From Paenibacillus periandrae (GTDB lineage Bacteria > Bacillota > Bacilli > Paenibacillales > NBRC-103111), in the NCBI RefSeq assembly GCF_022458865.1, contig NZ_JAJNMU010000049.1, positions 1 through 32,560 on the forward strand: DNA of 32,560 bases, in the 5' to 3' direction. The position numbers were made by a program, and so were the translations under genes. The notes under the pieces were generated by a model. The model did not search any database and was not told the origin of the DNA. It worked only from the letters and a program-made list of their open reading frames with translations. Below are positions 1 to 8,103 of the stretch, piece by piece (positions within the stretch are counted from its first letter, which is position 1; each line of letters starts with the position of its first letter).

Positions 1-95
1 GATATATCCAGTATTACAACCACAAACGCATAAAGGCAAAACTAAAGGGCATGAGCCCGGTACAATACCGGATTCACACCCATAAGGGAGCCTAA
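1..95 (+). CDS. IS3-family transposase (OrfB), C-terminal fragment
   Basis: The reading frame beginning at base 3 gives 30 residues ending at TAA 93-95. It contains YNHKRIKAKLKGMSPVQYR, the C-terminal signature of IS150/IS3-group OrfB transposases (DDE integrase-type, cut-and-paste through a circular intermediate). The stretch follows the last catalytic glutamate in the family, so no catalytic residue is visible here. The gene is cut only by the window edge. Nothing suggests it is broken, but the fragment is too short to tell. It ends eight bases before the terminal inverted repeat, the normal distance for this family. Confidence 0.85.
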   Translation, partial: YIQYYNHKRIKAKLKGMSPVQYRIHTHKGA

Positions 96-127
96 TATAT
101 ATTGTCTAACTTTTTGGGGTCACTTCA
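1..127 (+). mobile_element. Right end of an IS3-family insertion sequence
   Basis: The window opens inside an insertion sequence. Its transposase stops at 93-95, and the terminal inverted repeat runs about 103-127 (TGTCTAACTTTTTGGGGTCA, then CTTCA), ending in the CA typical of IS3-family right ends. The left end and most of the transposase lie outside the window, so the target duplication and completeness of the element cannot be judged. Confidence 0.8.
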
Positions 128-191
128 GATATGAGCGGTTTTTTGACATTGAACAACCAGAAAGGCACCCATCGATCAGCTCTATCTGATT

Positions 192-659
192 TTATAACGA
201 CTTGATAACTTCCAATACTTCGGCCACGTGACCGTCAACCTGAACCACACGCCATTCTTTAATCAGAACACCCTGCTCATCGATTAAAAATGTAGAGCGC
301 TCTACGCCATAAAACTGATTTCCGTCTCGTTCCCGAAGCTTCCACACACCAAATTGCTCGCAAACCTGATGATCAACATCACTAAGCAGCAAAAAGGGCA
401 GCTGGTATTCGTTGATAAATTGATTGTGGGAGGCCAGATCATCCGGACTAATTCCGATCACCTCGGTATTTAATTGGCCGAATTGGCCGTTAAAATCTCT
501 GAACTCGCACGATTCCTTGGTGCAGCCAGGTGTCATATCCTTCGGATAAAAGTAGATCAGTACCCTTTTGCCACGAAAATCACTGAGAGAAACTTCGGCT
601 CCATTCGCCGCTGGTAAAGTAAAATCCGGTACCGCTTGTTGAACTTGAACAGCTGTCAT
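192..659 (-). CDS. bcp: Thioredoxin-dependent peroxiredoxin, Bcp type
   Basis: This is a cytoplasmic thiol peroxidase that reduces hydrogen peroxide and alkyl or lipid hydroperoxides using thioredoxin. The 155-residue length is normal for Bcp. The AhpC/TSA fold is clear, with the peroxidatic cysteine in TPGCT (Cys46) and the Bcp-type resolving cysteine five residues later (Cys51). The frame is open upstream to 707, but an AAAGGAG ribosome site lies 8 bases before the ATG at 659, and starting there gives the usual MTAVQVQQAVPDFTLP beginning. The gene stands alone, with the IS end downstream and a long spacer upstream. I see no PerR or Fur box and no sigma-B promoter before it. Confidence 0.93.
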   Translation of the reverse strand: MTAVQVQQAVPDFTLPAANGAEVSLSDFRGKRVLIYFYPKDMTPGCTKESCEFRDFNGQFGQLNTEVIGISPDDLASHNQFINEYQLPFLLLSDVDHQVCEQFGVWKLRERDGNQFYGVERSTFLIDEQGVLIKEWRVVQVDGHVAEVLEVIKSL

Positions 660-804
660 GGTTTGGGCTCCTTTACACGTTATTGGAATTGGTTTATAGA
701 CTTGCACATATGCAGCACTCTGAGCTCGTTATTCCTATTTTACCATAAATCCCACTTGATATAAGAACTATCCATTTGCATGCTTGTATGTATCAAAACT
801 TTAA

Positions 805-937
805 CATTTTGTCATACAACTGAAATGAAGAATACATCATTTCTTCATGTAGTTAGGCTATACTAATCCATGACCCCCTTTTTAAAATATAGTTGACTTA
901 AGACCCGCGGCCCGTTGCCAGCGGGTCTCTTTTTGTC
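805..937 (+). repeat. Intergenic repeat, copy 1, possible small-RNA unit
   Basis: This 133-bp segment recurs at 7099-7232. Bases 842-937 match 7136-7232 exactly apart from one extra T in copy 2, and 805-841 is about 75% alike. The conserved part holds a TATACT -10-like hexamer (859-864), a C-rich ACCCCCTTTTT tract and a strong terminator hairpin at 901-935. TTGTCA (809-814) with 17-base spacing to ATACAT (832-837) is another possible promoter. Together these could make a short independent transcript of roughly 60-100 nt. The rest of the 660-1161 spacer shows only a weak 41-codon ORF (951-1076) without a ribosome site. Confidence 0.75.
901..935 (+). terminator. Rho-independent terminator in repeat copy 1
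   Basis: AGACCCGC (901-908) pairs perfectly with GCGGGTCT (921-928) around a 12-base loop, followed by CTTTTTG. The T-run lies only on the plus side. The upstream gene (bcp) is on the minus strand, so this terminator has no protein gene to serve and implies a plus-strand non-coding transcript. Confidence 0.75.
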
Positions 938-1161
938 TGTATACCAGAGTATGGTATTCATCGAGCCTTGCATTCCCATTAATGGCCCGATTGTCCGTTT
1001 TTGGATACCTGATGTCGCAAATAGACATGTATTTGGCCTAATCGAACATAACGTGCCACGCCAAAATCGTTTATGATAAATAAACAAAACAAATAAAAAC
1101 CAGTGTTATACTTGGTATTGATCTAGGAGTGATTATTTAGAGAAAACAGGAGCTGTTACCA

Positions 1162-2061
1162 TTGCTAATCAAAACATTTGGTGGATACCAAAAAGAAGGC
1201 TACCCCCTATGGATTCAACGTTCCTCTCATGGGCAGCACAATCTGATTGAAGAGCACGGCCATGATTTTATTGAAACCGTCTATGTAGTTCACGGTGGCG
1301 GCATACACAAGATCAATGACGAATATTACGAAATTCGGGCGGGTGACGTGTATACAATTCTTCCCGGGGAAATTCACTCTTATCTCGATGTAGCGAATAG
1401 CGGGCTTGAGATCATCAACTGCCTGTTCCTCCCTGAAACGGTGCGGGAAGGACTGCCGCTTAAACCGACCCAGCTTCACAGTCTCGCCTACTTGGCACCC
1501 TTTTATGACATTCTCGATCATTTGCCCAAAAGATCAAGCCTAACCTCACGGCAATCCTCGGTTGTATTGGGATTGCTTGCGAGCATGATTCAGGAAATCA
1601 AGCTGCGTGATACTGCATTTGAAACCATCCTCAGTCACAAATTGATAGATCTGCTCATACTGCTTTCCCGCTACCATTCGCAGCGCGAGCTAGGGGAAAC
1701 CGGATCCAAGCCGCTGTCGAGCGGACACGAGATTCTGATCCGTAAGGTTTGCGCGTTTCTCGAAAGCAATTATCAGCACAAAATTACAGGCATCCTGTTA
1801 GCCCAACATTTCAATATTAGCCAACGGCATCTGAACAGGGTGTTCCGGCAGGAAACGGGAACGAGCATCACTTCCAAGCTGCAAAATATCCGGATGGAAC
1901 GCGCCAAGCATATGCTTCATGAAACCGAGCGAAGCATTGAATCGATTTCGCTGGCTGTCGGCTTCGGTGATACTTCTTTTTTCACCCGCCTATTTGCACG
2001 GATTGTTGGAGACACACCGAGCGGCTTTCGCAAACAGGCCAAGAATCGACGGATTTCATAA
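1162..2061 (+). CDS. AraC-family transcriptional regulator with cupin sensor domain
   Basis: This is a predicted DNA-binding activator of the downstream transport and sulfatase genes. Residues about 20-95 form a cupin-like sugar-sensing domain (EEHGHDFIETVYVVHGGG and GDVYTILPGEIHSYLD). Residues about 190-295 hold the two helix-turn-helix motifs of AraC proteins, with the family signature region around ERSIESISLAVGFGDTSFF. At 299 residues the length is standard. The start is a TTG at 1162, preceded by AGGAG at 1148-1152; no ATG occurs early in the frame. Only 37 bases separate it from the binding-protein gene, so the regulator is probably co-transcribed with the genes it controls. The inducer is unknown; a sulfated or acidic sugar is a guess from context. 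Confidence 0.88.
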   Translation: MLIKTFGGYQKEGYPLWIQRSSHGQHNLIEEHGHDFIETVYVVHGGGIHKINDEYYEIRAGDVYTILPGEIHSYLDVANSGLEIINCLFLPETVREGLPLKPTQLHSLAYLAPFYDILDHLPKRSSLTSRQSSVVLGLLASMIQEIKLRDTAFETILSHKLIDLLILLSRYHSQRELGETGSKPLSSGHEILIRKVCAFLESNYQHKITGILLAQHFNISQRHLNRVFRQETGTSITSKLQNIRMERAKHMLHETERSIESISLAVGFGDTSFFTRLFARIVGDTPSGFRKQAKNRRIS

Positions 2062-2098
2062 ATGACCCATCGAGTTCTATATAGAGAGGAAAATGGAT

Positions 2099-3730
2099 AT
2101 GCGTATACAAAGAAAAAACATACTGATCACAACACCAGACAAGAAGAGGTATCCAAATCAACCACCACTGCTTGCAGGCACCAGCATTTTACTACTGATG
2201 CTGCCTTTGGGGTTATCAGCCTGCGGCGCAAGCCCGACACCTGTCAACAACCCGGCTCCTGCTGCAGACACCTCCGTGAAAGGTCAGACAGAGGCTCCAT
2301 TAGAGGTGAGCATCATGACCATAACGCCGAGCACACCTACAGCGAGCGACGACAACGTGATCAAAAGAGCCATCGAAAAAGCGACCAATTCCAAAATGAC
2401 GATTCGATGGACCTCCAATAATGTCTATTCAGACAAACTGAACATTGCATTAGCTTCGGGAGATATCGCAGATCTGACGATGATCAACAATCCTTTTTCG
2501 AGCAATTTCCGCTCCATGGTCGCGCAAGGCGCATTCTGGGACATTACACCGTACATTAAGGAATATCCCAATTTTCAAAAAGGTGTCTCCCCTATAGCAT
2601 GGGAGTCTACCAAAATGGCTGACGGTAAAAACTATGGAATTCCTCGTGGACGCGACGAGAACGATGAAAGCTTTTTTATCATCCGCAAGGACTGGCTCGA
2701 TAATGTCGGCCTCAAGCCGCCCACGACAACAGATGAATTATATGAGGTCATGAAGGCTTTTAAAGAGAAGGATCCTGATAAGAACGGCAAGAACGATACA
2801 ACAGCATTAGCCGCCTATATTCCGTCTGACGATACGACCAATGGAGGGGGAATCGGTCCCGTGCTGGGGATGATTGAAAGCTCCTTTACCGGCGTGACCG
2901 GAAGCTGGAAGCTGGTCGATAATAAGCTCGTTTATACGGCCTTGCTGCCTGAGGTGCGAAAGTCATTGGAATACAACGCCAAGGCGTTCCAGGAGAAATT
3001 GATGCCAGAGGACTTGCTTTCCTTAAAAATCACACAGGTTCGTGACCTGTTTAAAACAAATAAAGCTGGAATCATCGTCGATAAATCCGGAACCGCGAGC
3101 CGAGTCTATACAACGGATTTAAAAAAGGTGGTCTCGGACTTTAAGGATACGGAGTTTTATCCGCTGACCTCCATCAATGGCTATACTCCGAAAAGCGCCG
3201 GGTTCAACGGGATTCTGGCAATTCCCAAGTCCGTACCGGAAGCCAAAATGAAACGGATTTTGAAGCTGATCAATGACTGGATGAATACCGATGTGTCTGC
3301 CATCCAACGCTTCGGCTTTGAAGGTGTACATCACCAAGTCATCAATGGGGTGAAGGTGCAAATTCCAGACAAATTAAACGCCGACAATGCTTCTGACTTC
3401 AATCAAATTGTGAATCCGATTGATCCAAGTCTCGATCCGATACCTACCACGCCAGAGGGAAAAGCTTCCCAAGAGCTGTATGATAAAGTAAAGCAGGAGC
3501 GTTCCAAAGTGAGCATAGGAGATATCAGTACCGGACTGAATTCGCCAACAGCGCAAAAGGTGCTGCCTGATCTGGAAAAGAAAATTCAGGATCTGAAAGC
3601 CAAAATTATTTATGGACGCGAGCCTATCACAGCTTGGGACGATTTTGTCGCCAAGATGAAAGCCGATCCGAGCGTGATCAAGATGTCCGAAGAAATGACG
3701 CAGGCTTATCTTAAACGAGTCGGTAAATAA
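2099..3730 (+). CDS. ABC transporter solute-binding lipoprotein (LipO/LplA-like)
   Basis: This is an extracellular family-1 solute-binding protein that delivers an oligosaccharide to the two permeases encoded next. The lipobox LSAC places the lipidated cysteine at residue 42, after an unusually long 24-residue N-region and a hydrophobic core (about 24-41). The mature protein has the FIIRKDWLDNVGLKPPTT pattern typical of LipO/YtcQ-like proteins and a length (543 residues) usual for this large subfamily. The frame has ATGs at 2093 and 2099; AGAGAGGA at 2083-2090 is 8 bases from the second and only 2 from the first, so 2099 is preferred. The stop is followed one base later by the first permease gene. 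No ATPase is encoded nearby; in Bacillales such systems usually share an MsmX-type ATPase. Confidence 0.9.
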   Translation: MRIQRKNILITTPDKKRYPNQPPLLAGTSILLLMLPLGLSACGASPTPVNNPAPAADTSVKGQTEAPLEVSIMTITPSTPTASDDNVIKRAIEKATNSKMTIRWTSNNVYSDKLNIALASGDIADLTMINNPFSSNFRSMVAQGAFWDITPYIKEYPNFQKGVSPIAWESTKMADGKNYGIPRGRDENDESFFIIRKDWLDNVGLKPPTTTDELYEVMKAFKEKDPDKNGKNDTTALAAYIPSDDTTNGGGIGPVLGMIESSFTGVTGSWKLVDNKLVYTALLPEVRKSLEYNAKAFQEKLMPEDLLSLKITQVRDLFKTNKAGIIVDKSGTASRVYTTDLKKVVSDFKDTEFYPLTSINGYTPKSAGFNGILAIPKSVPEAKMKRILKLINDWMNTDVSAIQRFGFEGVHHQVINGVKVQIPDKLNADNASDFNQIVNPIDPSLDPIPTTPEGKASQELYDKVKQERSKVSIGDISTGLNSPTAQKVLPDLEKKIQDLKAKIIYGREPITAWDDFVAKMKADPSVIKMSEEMTQAYLKRVGK

Positions 3731-3731
3731 G

Positions 3732-4637
3732 GTGAATAATTTGACGCGCGATCTGCGAAGAAACCTTTATTTGTACCTGCTTGCTTTGCCTGGTGTCCTG
3801 TTTTTCATAGTGTTTAAATATGTGCCGATGTGGGGCGTCATGATCGCCTTTCAAAACTATTCTCCGCTCAGCGGTATTCTGCACAGCCCTTGGATCGGCC
3901 TGGAGCATTTTGAACGTTTTTTTGCCACCTCCGATTTCTGGCTGCTGTTCCGCAATACGTTGGCCATCAATACGCTGAGTCTGCTGTTCTTTTTTCCGCT
4001 TCCCATTGTGGTGTCCCTGATGCTTAACGAGCTTCGGGGTGTCATCTACAAAAGGATCATACAATCCGTCATTTATATGCCGCACTTTTTATCCTGGGTC
4101 ATTATCGCCAGCTTGACGTTTATACTGTTTGCAAGAGGCGAAGGTTTGGTCAATCATGTGCTGGAGGCAGGCGGCTGGTCGCGGATTGACGTCCTAACCA
4201 ATCCTGATCTGTTCTGGATCATGGTAACGCTGCAGTCCATGTGGAAGGAAGCCGGGTGGGGAACCATCGTCTTCCTTGCAGCGATCTCCGGGATTGATCC
4301 GCAGATTTACGAGGCAGCGCGAATTGACGGGGCGGGACGATTGCGCCAGATGTGGCATGTCACATTGCCATCGATCCGCAGCGTCATTGTCATACTGCTG
4401 ATCTTGCGGCTGGGCGATATTATGGATGTAGGCTTTGAGCATATCTTCCTTATGTACAACGGAGCCGTCTCTCAGGTGGCTGAAGTATTTGATACCTACG
4501 TATACCGGACAGGCATTCAACGCGGTCAGTTCAGCTACAGCACTGCTGTTGGCTTGTTCAAATCGGTGATCGGATTGATCTTGGTCATCTTGTCCAACCG
4601 ACTGGCCCGCAAGCTTGGCGAAGAAGGCGTATATTGA
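3732..4637 (+). CDS. Sugar ABC transporter permease, LplB/YteP type
   Basis: This is an integral membrane permease of the carbohydrate-uptake type 1 family, pairing with the next gene to form the channel. It has about six membrane segments, starting with YLYLLALPGVLFFIVFKYVP. The cytoplasmic EAA loop that docks the ATPase is clear (IYEAARIDGAGRLRQMWHVT, then LPSI) at residues about 196-220. The 301-residue length is normal. The start is uncertain: GTG at 3732 follows the previous stop by one base, while TTG at 3741 is five bases after a GGTGA that could be its ribosome site and would remove three residues. Tight spacing on both sides implies one operon. Confidence 0.9.
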   Translation: MNNLTRDLRRNLYLYLLALPGVLFFIVFKYVPMWGVMIAFQNYSPLSGILHSPWIGLEHFERFFATSDFWLLFRNTLAINTLSLLFFFPLPIVVSLMLNELRGVIYKRIIQSVIYMPHFLSWVIIASLTFILFARGEGLVNHVLEAGGWSRIDVLTNPDLFWIMVTLQSMWKEAGWGTIVFLAAISGIDPQIYEAARIDGAGRLRQMWHVTLPSIRSVIVILLILRLGDIMDVGFEHIFLMYNGAVSQVAEVFDTYVYRTGIQRGQFSYSTAVGLFKSVIGLILVILSNRLARKLGEEGVY

Positions 4638-4658
4638 GAGGATAAGGAGGAAATGCAA

Positions 4659-5531
4659 ATGAAAACCGACAATGCTGGCAGCCTGATCTTCCAAACATTA
4701 AATATATCCTTGCTGGGGCTGCTGGGGCTGGTCACCGTCTTCCCGTTCTATTACGTGCTGATTGTATCGCTAACGGACCCTACGGAGTACATGCTCAACA
4801 AGTGGACGTTATTCCCAAACCATTGGAGCCTTGCCTCTTATGAGTATCTGATCTCTACAAAAGCGTTCCTTCGTTCAATGGGCAACAGCACCTTTCTGGC
4901 AACCGTAGGAACCGCCTGCAGCTTGTTGCTAACCTCTTCTCTCGCCTATGCCTTATCCCGCCACAGGATGAGCGGGCGGCGTATAGTACTGATGATGGTG
5001 CTGCTGACGATCCTGTTCAGCCCGGGTATCATTCCACATTATATACTGGTCAGACAGATCGGATTGATCGGCAGCCTCTGGTCCCTCATTATTCCCGCAT
5101 TAGCCAGCGGGTGGAATGTTCTTTTGATGAAAGGCTTTTTTGCAAGCATCCCTGCCGAGCTGGATGAATCAGCGTCGATTGACGGAAGCAACGATATCCA
5201 GACGTGGGTTCGGATCATTCTTCCTTTATCGCTGCCTGCGATGGCTGCTTTCGGCTTATTTTATGCGGTTGGGTATTGGAATCAGTTTTTTCAGGCACTG
5301 TTGTATATTAACGATTCTGCCAAATGGCCCATTCAGGTTCTGCTGCAAAATATGCTGCTGAGTGCATCCAACACGGATCTGGAAGCCTACGATGTTACTC
5401 AACAGGCTCCCCCATCGGAAATGCTCAAAATGGCTGCTGTTATTATTGCAACAGTACCCATTCTGATCGTGTATCCATTTTTGCAAAAGCATTTTGCCAA
5501 AGGAGCTATGGTAGGCTCAGTAAAAGGATAA
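4659..5531 (+). CDS. Sugar ABC transporter permease, LplC/YtcP type
   Basis: This is the second transmembrane subunit of the importer, of the MalG-like LplC/YtcP group. The N-terminus enters the membrane with TVFPFYYVLIVSLTDP, and the EAA-loop counterpart is PAELDESASIDGSNDIQTWV, followed by RIILPLSLP. The length is 290 residues, as expected. In-frame ATGs occur at 4653 and 4659; a perfect AAGGAGG at 4644-4650 sits 2 bases before the first and 8 before the second, so 4659 is the likely start. It follows the LplB-type gene by 21 bases and precedes the sulfatase by 24, consistent with co-transcription and translation in a fixed ratio. Confidence 0.92.
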   Translation: MKTDNAGSLIFQTLNISLLGLLGLVTVFPFYYVLIVSLTDPTEYMLNKWTLFPNHWSLASYEYLISTKAFLRSMGNSTFLATVGTACSLLLTSSLAYALSRHRMSGRRIVLMMVLLTILFSPGIIPHYILVRQIGLIGSLWSLIIPALASGWNVLLMKGFFASIPAELDESASIDGSNDIQTWVRIILPLSLPAMAAFGLFYAVGYWNQFFQALLYINDSAKWPIQVLLQNMLLSASNTDLEAYDVTQQAPPSEMLKMAAVIIATVPILIVYPFLQKHFAKGAMVGSVKG

Positions 5532-5555
5532 CAATTCAATGTATCGGAGGTCTAC

Positions 5556-7073
5556 ATGGTACCAACCAAACCAAACATTATTTTTTTAATGACAGACCAG
5601 CAGCGATGGGACTGTCTGGGGCAATTTAACGAGCATATTCAAACACCCAATCTGGACAAATTGGCAGAGCGTGGAATTACCTACAATCAGGCTGTTTGCC
5701 AAGCTCCCATGTGCGTACCGAGCCGAAGCTCGATGATGTTTGGCTTCTATCCATCGCAGCTCGGTGTACGTACAAACCATGGTGGCTTATATGAGGAGCA
5801 GAAGCTGCCCTCCGAACCTCTGCCGGAGCTGATGCGTCGTGCAGGCTACCATACCGCCGGATTTGGAAAGACACACTGGAATCATGGACTGCATAACCCG
5901 CTTCCGCCAACACGCGGTTTTGATGTACGGGCTGTGGGCCTTGCAAGGAACAGCGGACATTATGAACAGGACGCAACCATGATGGGTGATCTGGAGCCTG
6001 ATGGATTACAGGCCTATCACGAAGAAACGAAGCACTACGGCAGCGGCGAAGAGAATGCGCTGGGTTATATTGGGGCTACAAGCCAAATACCGATGGAGCA
6101 TCATCGGGACGGCTGGGTTGCCGAGCAATGCTTGCGCTACATTGAGGATGGGATTGATCAGACTAAACCTTTGTTCTTGTACTTGTCCTTTCTGAAGCCT
6201 CACGCCGGGTTTAACGTTCCCAAAGAGTTCGAGGACCTGTACCAACTGCACGATATTCCCGATATCGCCCAGCCGCCATGGTTATATGAAACCGACACCC
6301 ATCTTGCTTCCGAAGATGAAGCCAGCTCCGAGAGCAATTACTCCAGGCGCAGAGCTGTCTGGGAGACGCTCACGCCAGAAGAGCGCAAGCGTACGACCCT
6401 GCGCTATTGGGCAAACTGCTCCTGGCTTGACCATTATTTTGGACGTGTGCTTGATGGTCTGGAACAGCAAGGCATTCTGGACAACGCGCTCATCGTATTC
6501 GTCTCGGATCATGGGGAGATGCTGGGAGAGCGCCGTTATCGGTTCAGCAAATACTGCCTGTATGACAGCAGCGTTCGTGTGCCCATGATCCTTTCAGGTA
6601 CATATGTACCTGAAGCCCGACAGGGAACGGTCGATGAACGTCCGGCTGAACTGATTGATCTGGTGCCGACCTTAAGCGAAGTAGCGGGATTGCCTCGCAA
6701 TCCACTTCTGCCGGGTCTGGATTTATTCGGCAGCTTGCAGCGCAAAGGAACCTTTTGTGAGTTGCATGGCAAAACGGCATCCGCACGCCATTCCACTCCA
6801 GGCTTGATGTGGCGCAAGAAGGACTGGAAGCTTATCCTTTACATGAACGGTACTCTGAACGATGCCGTAGGCAGAGTTGACGAATTTCAAGGTGAGCTTT
6901 ACCATCTCGCTGAAGACCCCAATGAGTGGAACAATCTGTATACCGATGAAACTCATGCAAAACGTCGGGAACAAATGACCGGGGAGCTGCTGATGCATTT
7001 GGCATGCACCTGGTCGAGGGGACCCGTGTTTTATGATAGTCACGGATTTGAGGCGCTGGACGTGAACGGTTGA
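5556..7073 (+). CDS. Cytoplasmic type I sulfatase (Cys-type)
   Basis: This hydrolyses sulfate esters, or possibly phosphonate or phosphate monoesters. The start matches the alkaline-phosphatase superfamily (NIIFLMTDQQRWDCLG, with Asp14 as a metal ligand), and CVPSR at residues 53-57 is the sulfatase signature in which Cys53 is oxidised to formylglycine. A second metal site is VSDHGEMLGE (Asp318/His319). At 505 residues it is a standard length. There is no signal peptide, so it should act inside the cell on imported material. It is the last gene of the transport operon, with CGGAGG five bases before the ATG. No sulfatase-maturing enzyme is encoded in the window; one must exist elsewhere for activity. 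Phosphonate monoester hydrolases share the same motif and cannot be excluded. Confidence 0.9.
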   Translation: MVPTKPNIIFLMTDQQRWDCLGQFNEHIQTPNLDKLAERGITYNQAVCQAPMCVPSRSSMMFGFYPSQLGVRTNHGGLYEEQKLPSEPLPELMRRAGYHTAGFGKTHWNHGLHNPLPPTRGFDVRAVGLARNSGHYEQDATMMGDLEPDGLQAYHEETKHYGSGEENALGYIGATSQIPMEHHRDGWVAEQCLRYIEDGIDQTKPLFLYLSFLKPHAGFNVPKEFEDLYQLHDIPDIAQPPWLYETDTHLASEDEASSESNYSRRRAVWETLTPEERKRTTLRYWANCSWLDHYFGRVLDGLEQQGILDNALIVFVSDHGEMLGERRYRFSKYCLYDSSVRVPMILSGTYVPEARQGTVDERPAELIDLVPTLSEVAGLPRNPLLPGLDLFGSLQRKGTFCELHGKTASARHSTPGLMWRKKDWKLILYMNGTLNDAVGRVDEFQGELYHLAEDPNEWNNLYTDETHAKRREQMTGELLMHLACTWSRGPVFYDSHGFEALDVNG

Positions 7074-7098
7074 GGCTTATGCAGATATTATTCGTTAT

Positions 7099-7232
7099 CA
7101 TTTTGTCATCTAACTGAAATAAAGTATTCATCTTCTCTTCATGTAGTTAGGCTATACTAATCCATGACCCCCTTTTTAAAATATAGTTTGACTTAAGACC
7201 CGCGGCCCGTTGCCAGCGGGTCTCTTTTTGTC
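7099..7232 (+). repeat. Intergenic repeat, copy 2, possible small-RNA unit
   Basis: This is the second copy of the 805-937 repeat, 6,294 bases away in the same orientation, lying between the sulfatase stop and the glsB-like gene. It keeps the TATACT hexamer, the C-rich tract and the terminator, and differs by one inserted T in its last 97 bases. Here the hairpin can also end the sulfatase operon. The pair brackets genes 1162-7073 exactly. Confidence 0.75.
7196..7230 (+). terminator. Rho-independent terminator in repeat copy 2
   Basis: An eight-base stem (7196-7203 with 7216-7223) is followed by CTTTTTG and is identical to the copy at 901-935. It should stop read-through from the sulfatase operon before the sigma-B-like promoter at 7235. 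Confidence 0.8.
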
Positions 7233-7234
7233 CT

Positions 7235-7260
7235 GTTTCGGCTCTCCAGCAGCAGGGTAA
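7235..7260 (+). promoter_or_regulatory. Sigma-B-like promoter of glsB-ytxH
   Basis: GTTTCG (7235-7240), a 14-base spacer and GGGTAA (7255-7260) match the Bacillus sigma-B pattern GTTTAA/GGGTAA at 10 of 12 positions. It lies 44 bases before the GlsB-like start, directly after the terminator. Confidence 0.7.
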
Positions 7261-7304
7261 TAGACAACATGGAAGGAAACCTTATCCGAAAGGAGCGTGG
7301 TGAC

Positions 7305-7565
7305 ATGATTGGAATAGTCATTACTATCATCATGGCAATCGTAATCGGAGCTATTGGTTCCGCGATAGCACCGGGCGGAATGCCAGGTGGCATCTTCGGC
7401 TCAATGATTGCCGGATTCGTTGGAGCGTGGCTCGGTAGCTGGCTGCTTGGAGCATGGGGTCCTGTTATCGGAGGCTTTGCCGTAGTACCTGCAATTATTG
7501 GGGCTGCATTGTTCGTATTCCTGTTGACTTTGTTGTCAAGAACGATGAACAGCAGATCCTATTAA
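7305..7565 (+). CDS. GlsB/YeaQ/YmgE-family stress membrane protein
   Basis: This is a small, very hydrophobic protein of 86 residues with three predicted membrane helices and glycine-rich turns (IGSAIAPGGMPGGIFGSMIA), the hallmark of the YeaQ/YmgE (transglycosylase-associated, GlsB) family. Its molecular function is not established; relatives are induced by general or envelope stress. The frame is open to 7269, but AAAGGAG at 7289-7295 points to the ATG at 7305. A sigma-B-like promoter lies just upstream and ytxH follows after 32 bases, so the two probably form a stress operon. Confidence 0.88.
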   Translation: MIGIVITIIMAIVIGAIGSAIAPGGMPGGIFGSMIAGFVGAWLGSWLLGAWGPVIGGFAVVPAIIGAALFVFLLTLLSRTMNSRSY

Positions 7566-7597
7566 TTACACAAAAAAACAAATGGGAGTGGATAATC

Positions 7598-8056
7598 ATG
7601 AGTACAGTAACGAATCGCAGCAACGTAATCACAGCAACAATTATTGGTGGCGCCGTAGGTGCAGTAGTCGCTCTGTTATTGGCGCCTAAATCAGGACGTG
7701 AGCTTAGAGAAGATATTAAAGAAACGGTTCAAACCCTTCAATCCAAAAGCTCTGAATGGGTGGAACAAGCCAAAACCACTACAGCGGACGCCATTCAGCT
7801 GATTTCCGAGCATGGCTCTGAGCTATTGGACAAAGCCAAGAGCGCTGCTGACAGTGCAGCTCAATCTGCTCGCAATGCTACTGAATCTATCGCTCAGGCC
7901 GTCCATACAACGACAGATCAAGCCGCGAATACGATTCATCGAGTGACGGATCAAGCCGCTGATTCCACACATAAAGCGACAGATACGGCAGCTAATGCTA
8001 CCAATCAGGCGTTACATGAAACCAAAAAGTTAGATGCTGTCGGCAGCAAAAACTAA
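7598..8056 (+). CDS. ytxH: YtxH-family general stress protein
   Basis: This 152-residue protein begins with a membrane segment (about 10-29, ATIIGGAVGAVVALLLAP) and the YtxH signature LLAPKSGRELRE. The rest is a long Ala/Thr/Gln-rich amphipathic helix with approximate 11-residue repeats built around TDQAA and ATDTAA (residues about 85-145), resembling LEA or apolipoprotein-type helices that lie on membranes or protect proteins during drying. That role is inferred, not shown. GGGAGTG lies 7 bases before the ATG. The frame is open upstream through the glsB-like gene, but that extension overlaps it and has no ribosome site. It is probably transcribed from the sigma-B-like promoter at 7235 and stops before the hairpin at 8104. 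Confidence 0.88.
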   Translation: MSTVTNRSNVITATIIGGAVGAVVALLLAPKSGRELREDIKETVQTLQSKSSEWVEQAKTTTADAIQLISEHGSELLDKAKSAADSAAQSARNATESIAQAVHTTTDQAANTIHRVTDQAADSTHKATDTAANATNQALHETKKLDAVGSKN

Positions 8057-8103
8057 TTGAATACTGATCCGTACACCGCATCGGCATCATAGCAAACATT
8101 AGA

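Noticed and set aside
836..864. Sigma-B promoter in the repeat (GGCTAT at 856-861)
   Set aside because: The -10 is one base off the pattern, but no GTTTAA-like hexamer lies 13-14 bases upstream in either copy.
951..1076. A 41-codon plus-strand ORF (beginning MVFIEPCIPINGPIVRFWIP) just after repeat copy 1
   Set aside because: The composition looks protein-like, but there is no ribosome site, and the terminator lies directly upstream with no clear promoter after it. It may be a gene remnant, but one short frame is not enough support.
863..1087. Minus-strand ORF of 74 codons across the repeat and terminator
   Set aside because: It runs through the terminator hairpin, has no ribosome site and shares no frame with repeat copy 2.
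2062..2421. Plus-strand ORF starting right after the AraC stop
   Set aside because: It is rich in His, Arg and Ser and lies out of frame with the lipoprotein gene, which has a clear lipobox and ribosome site.
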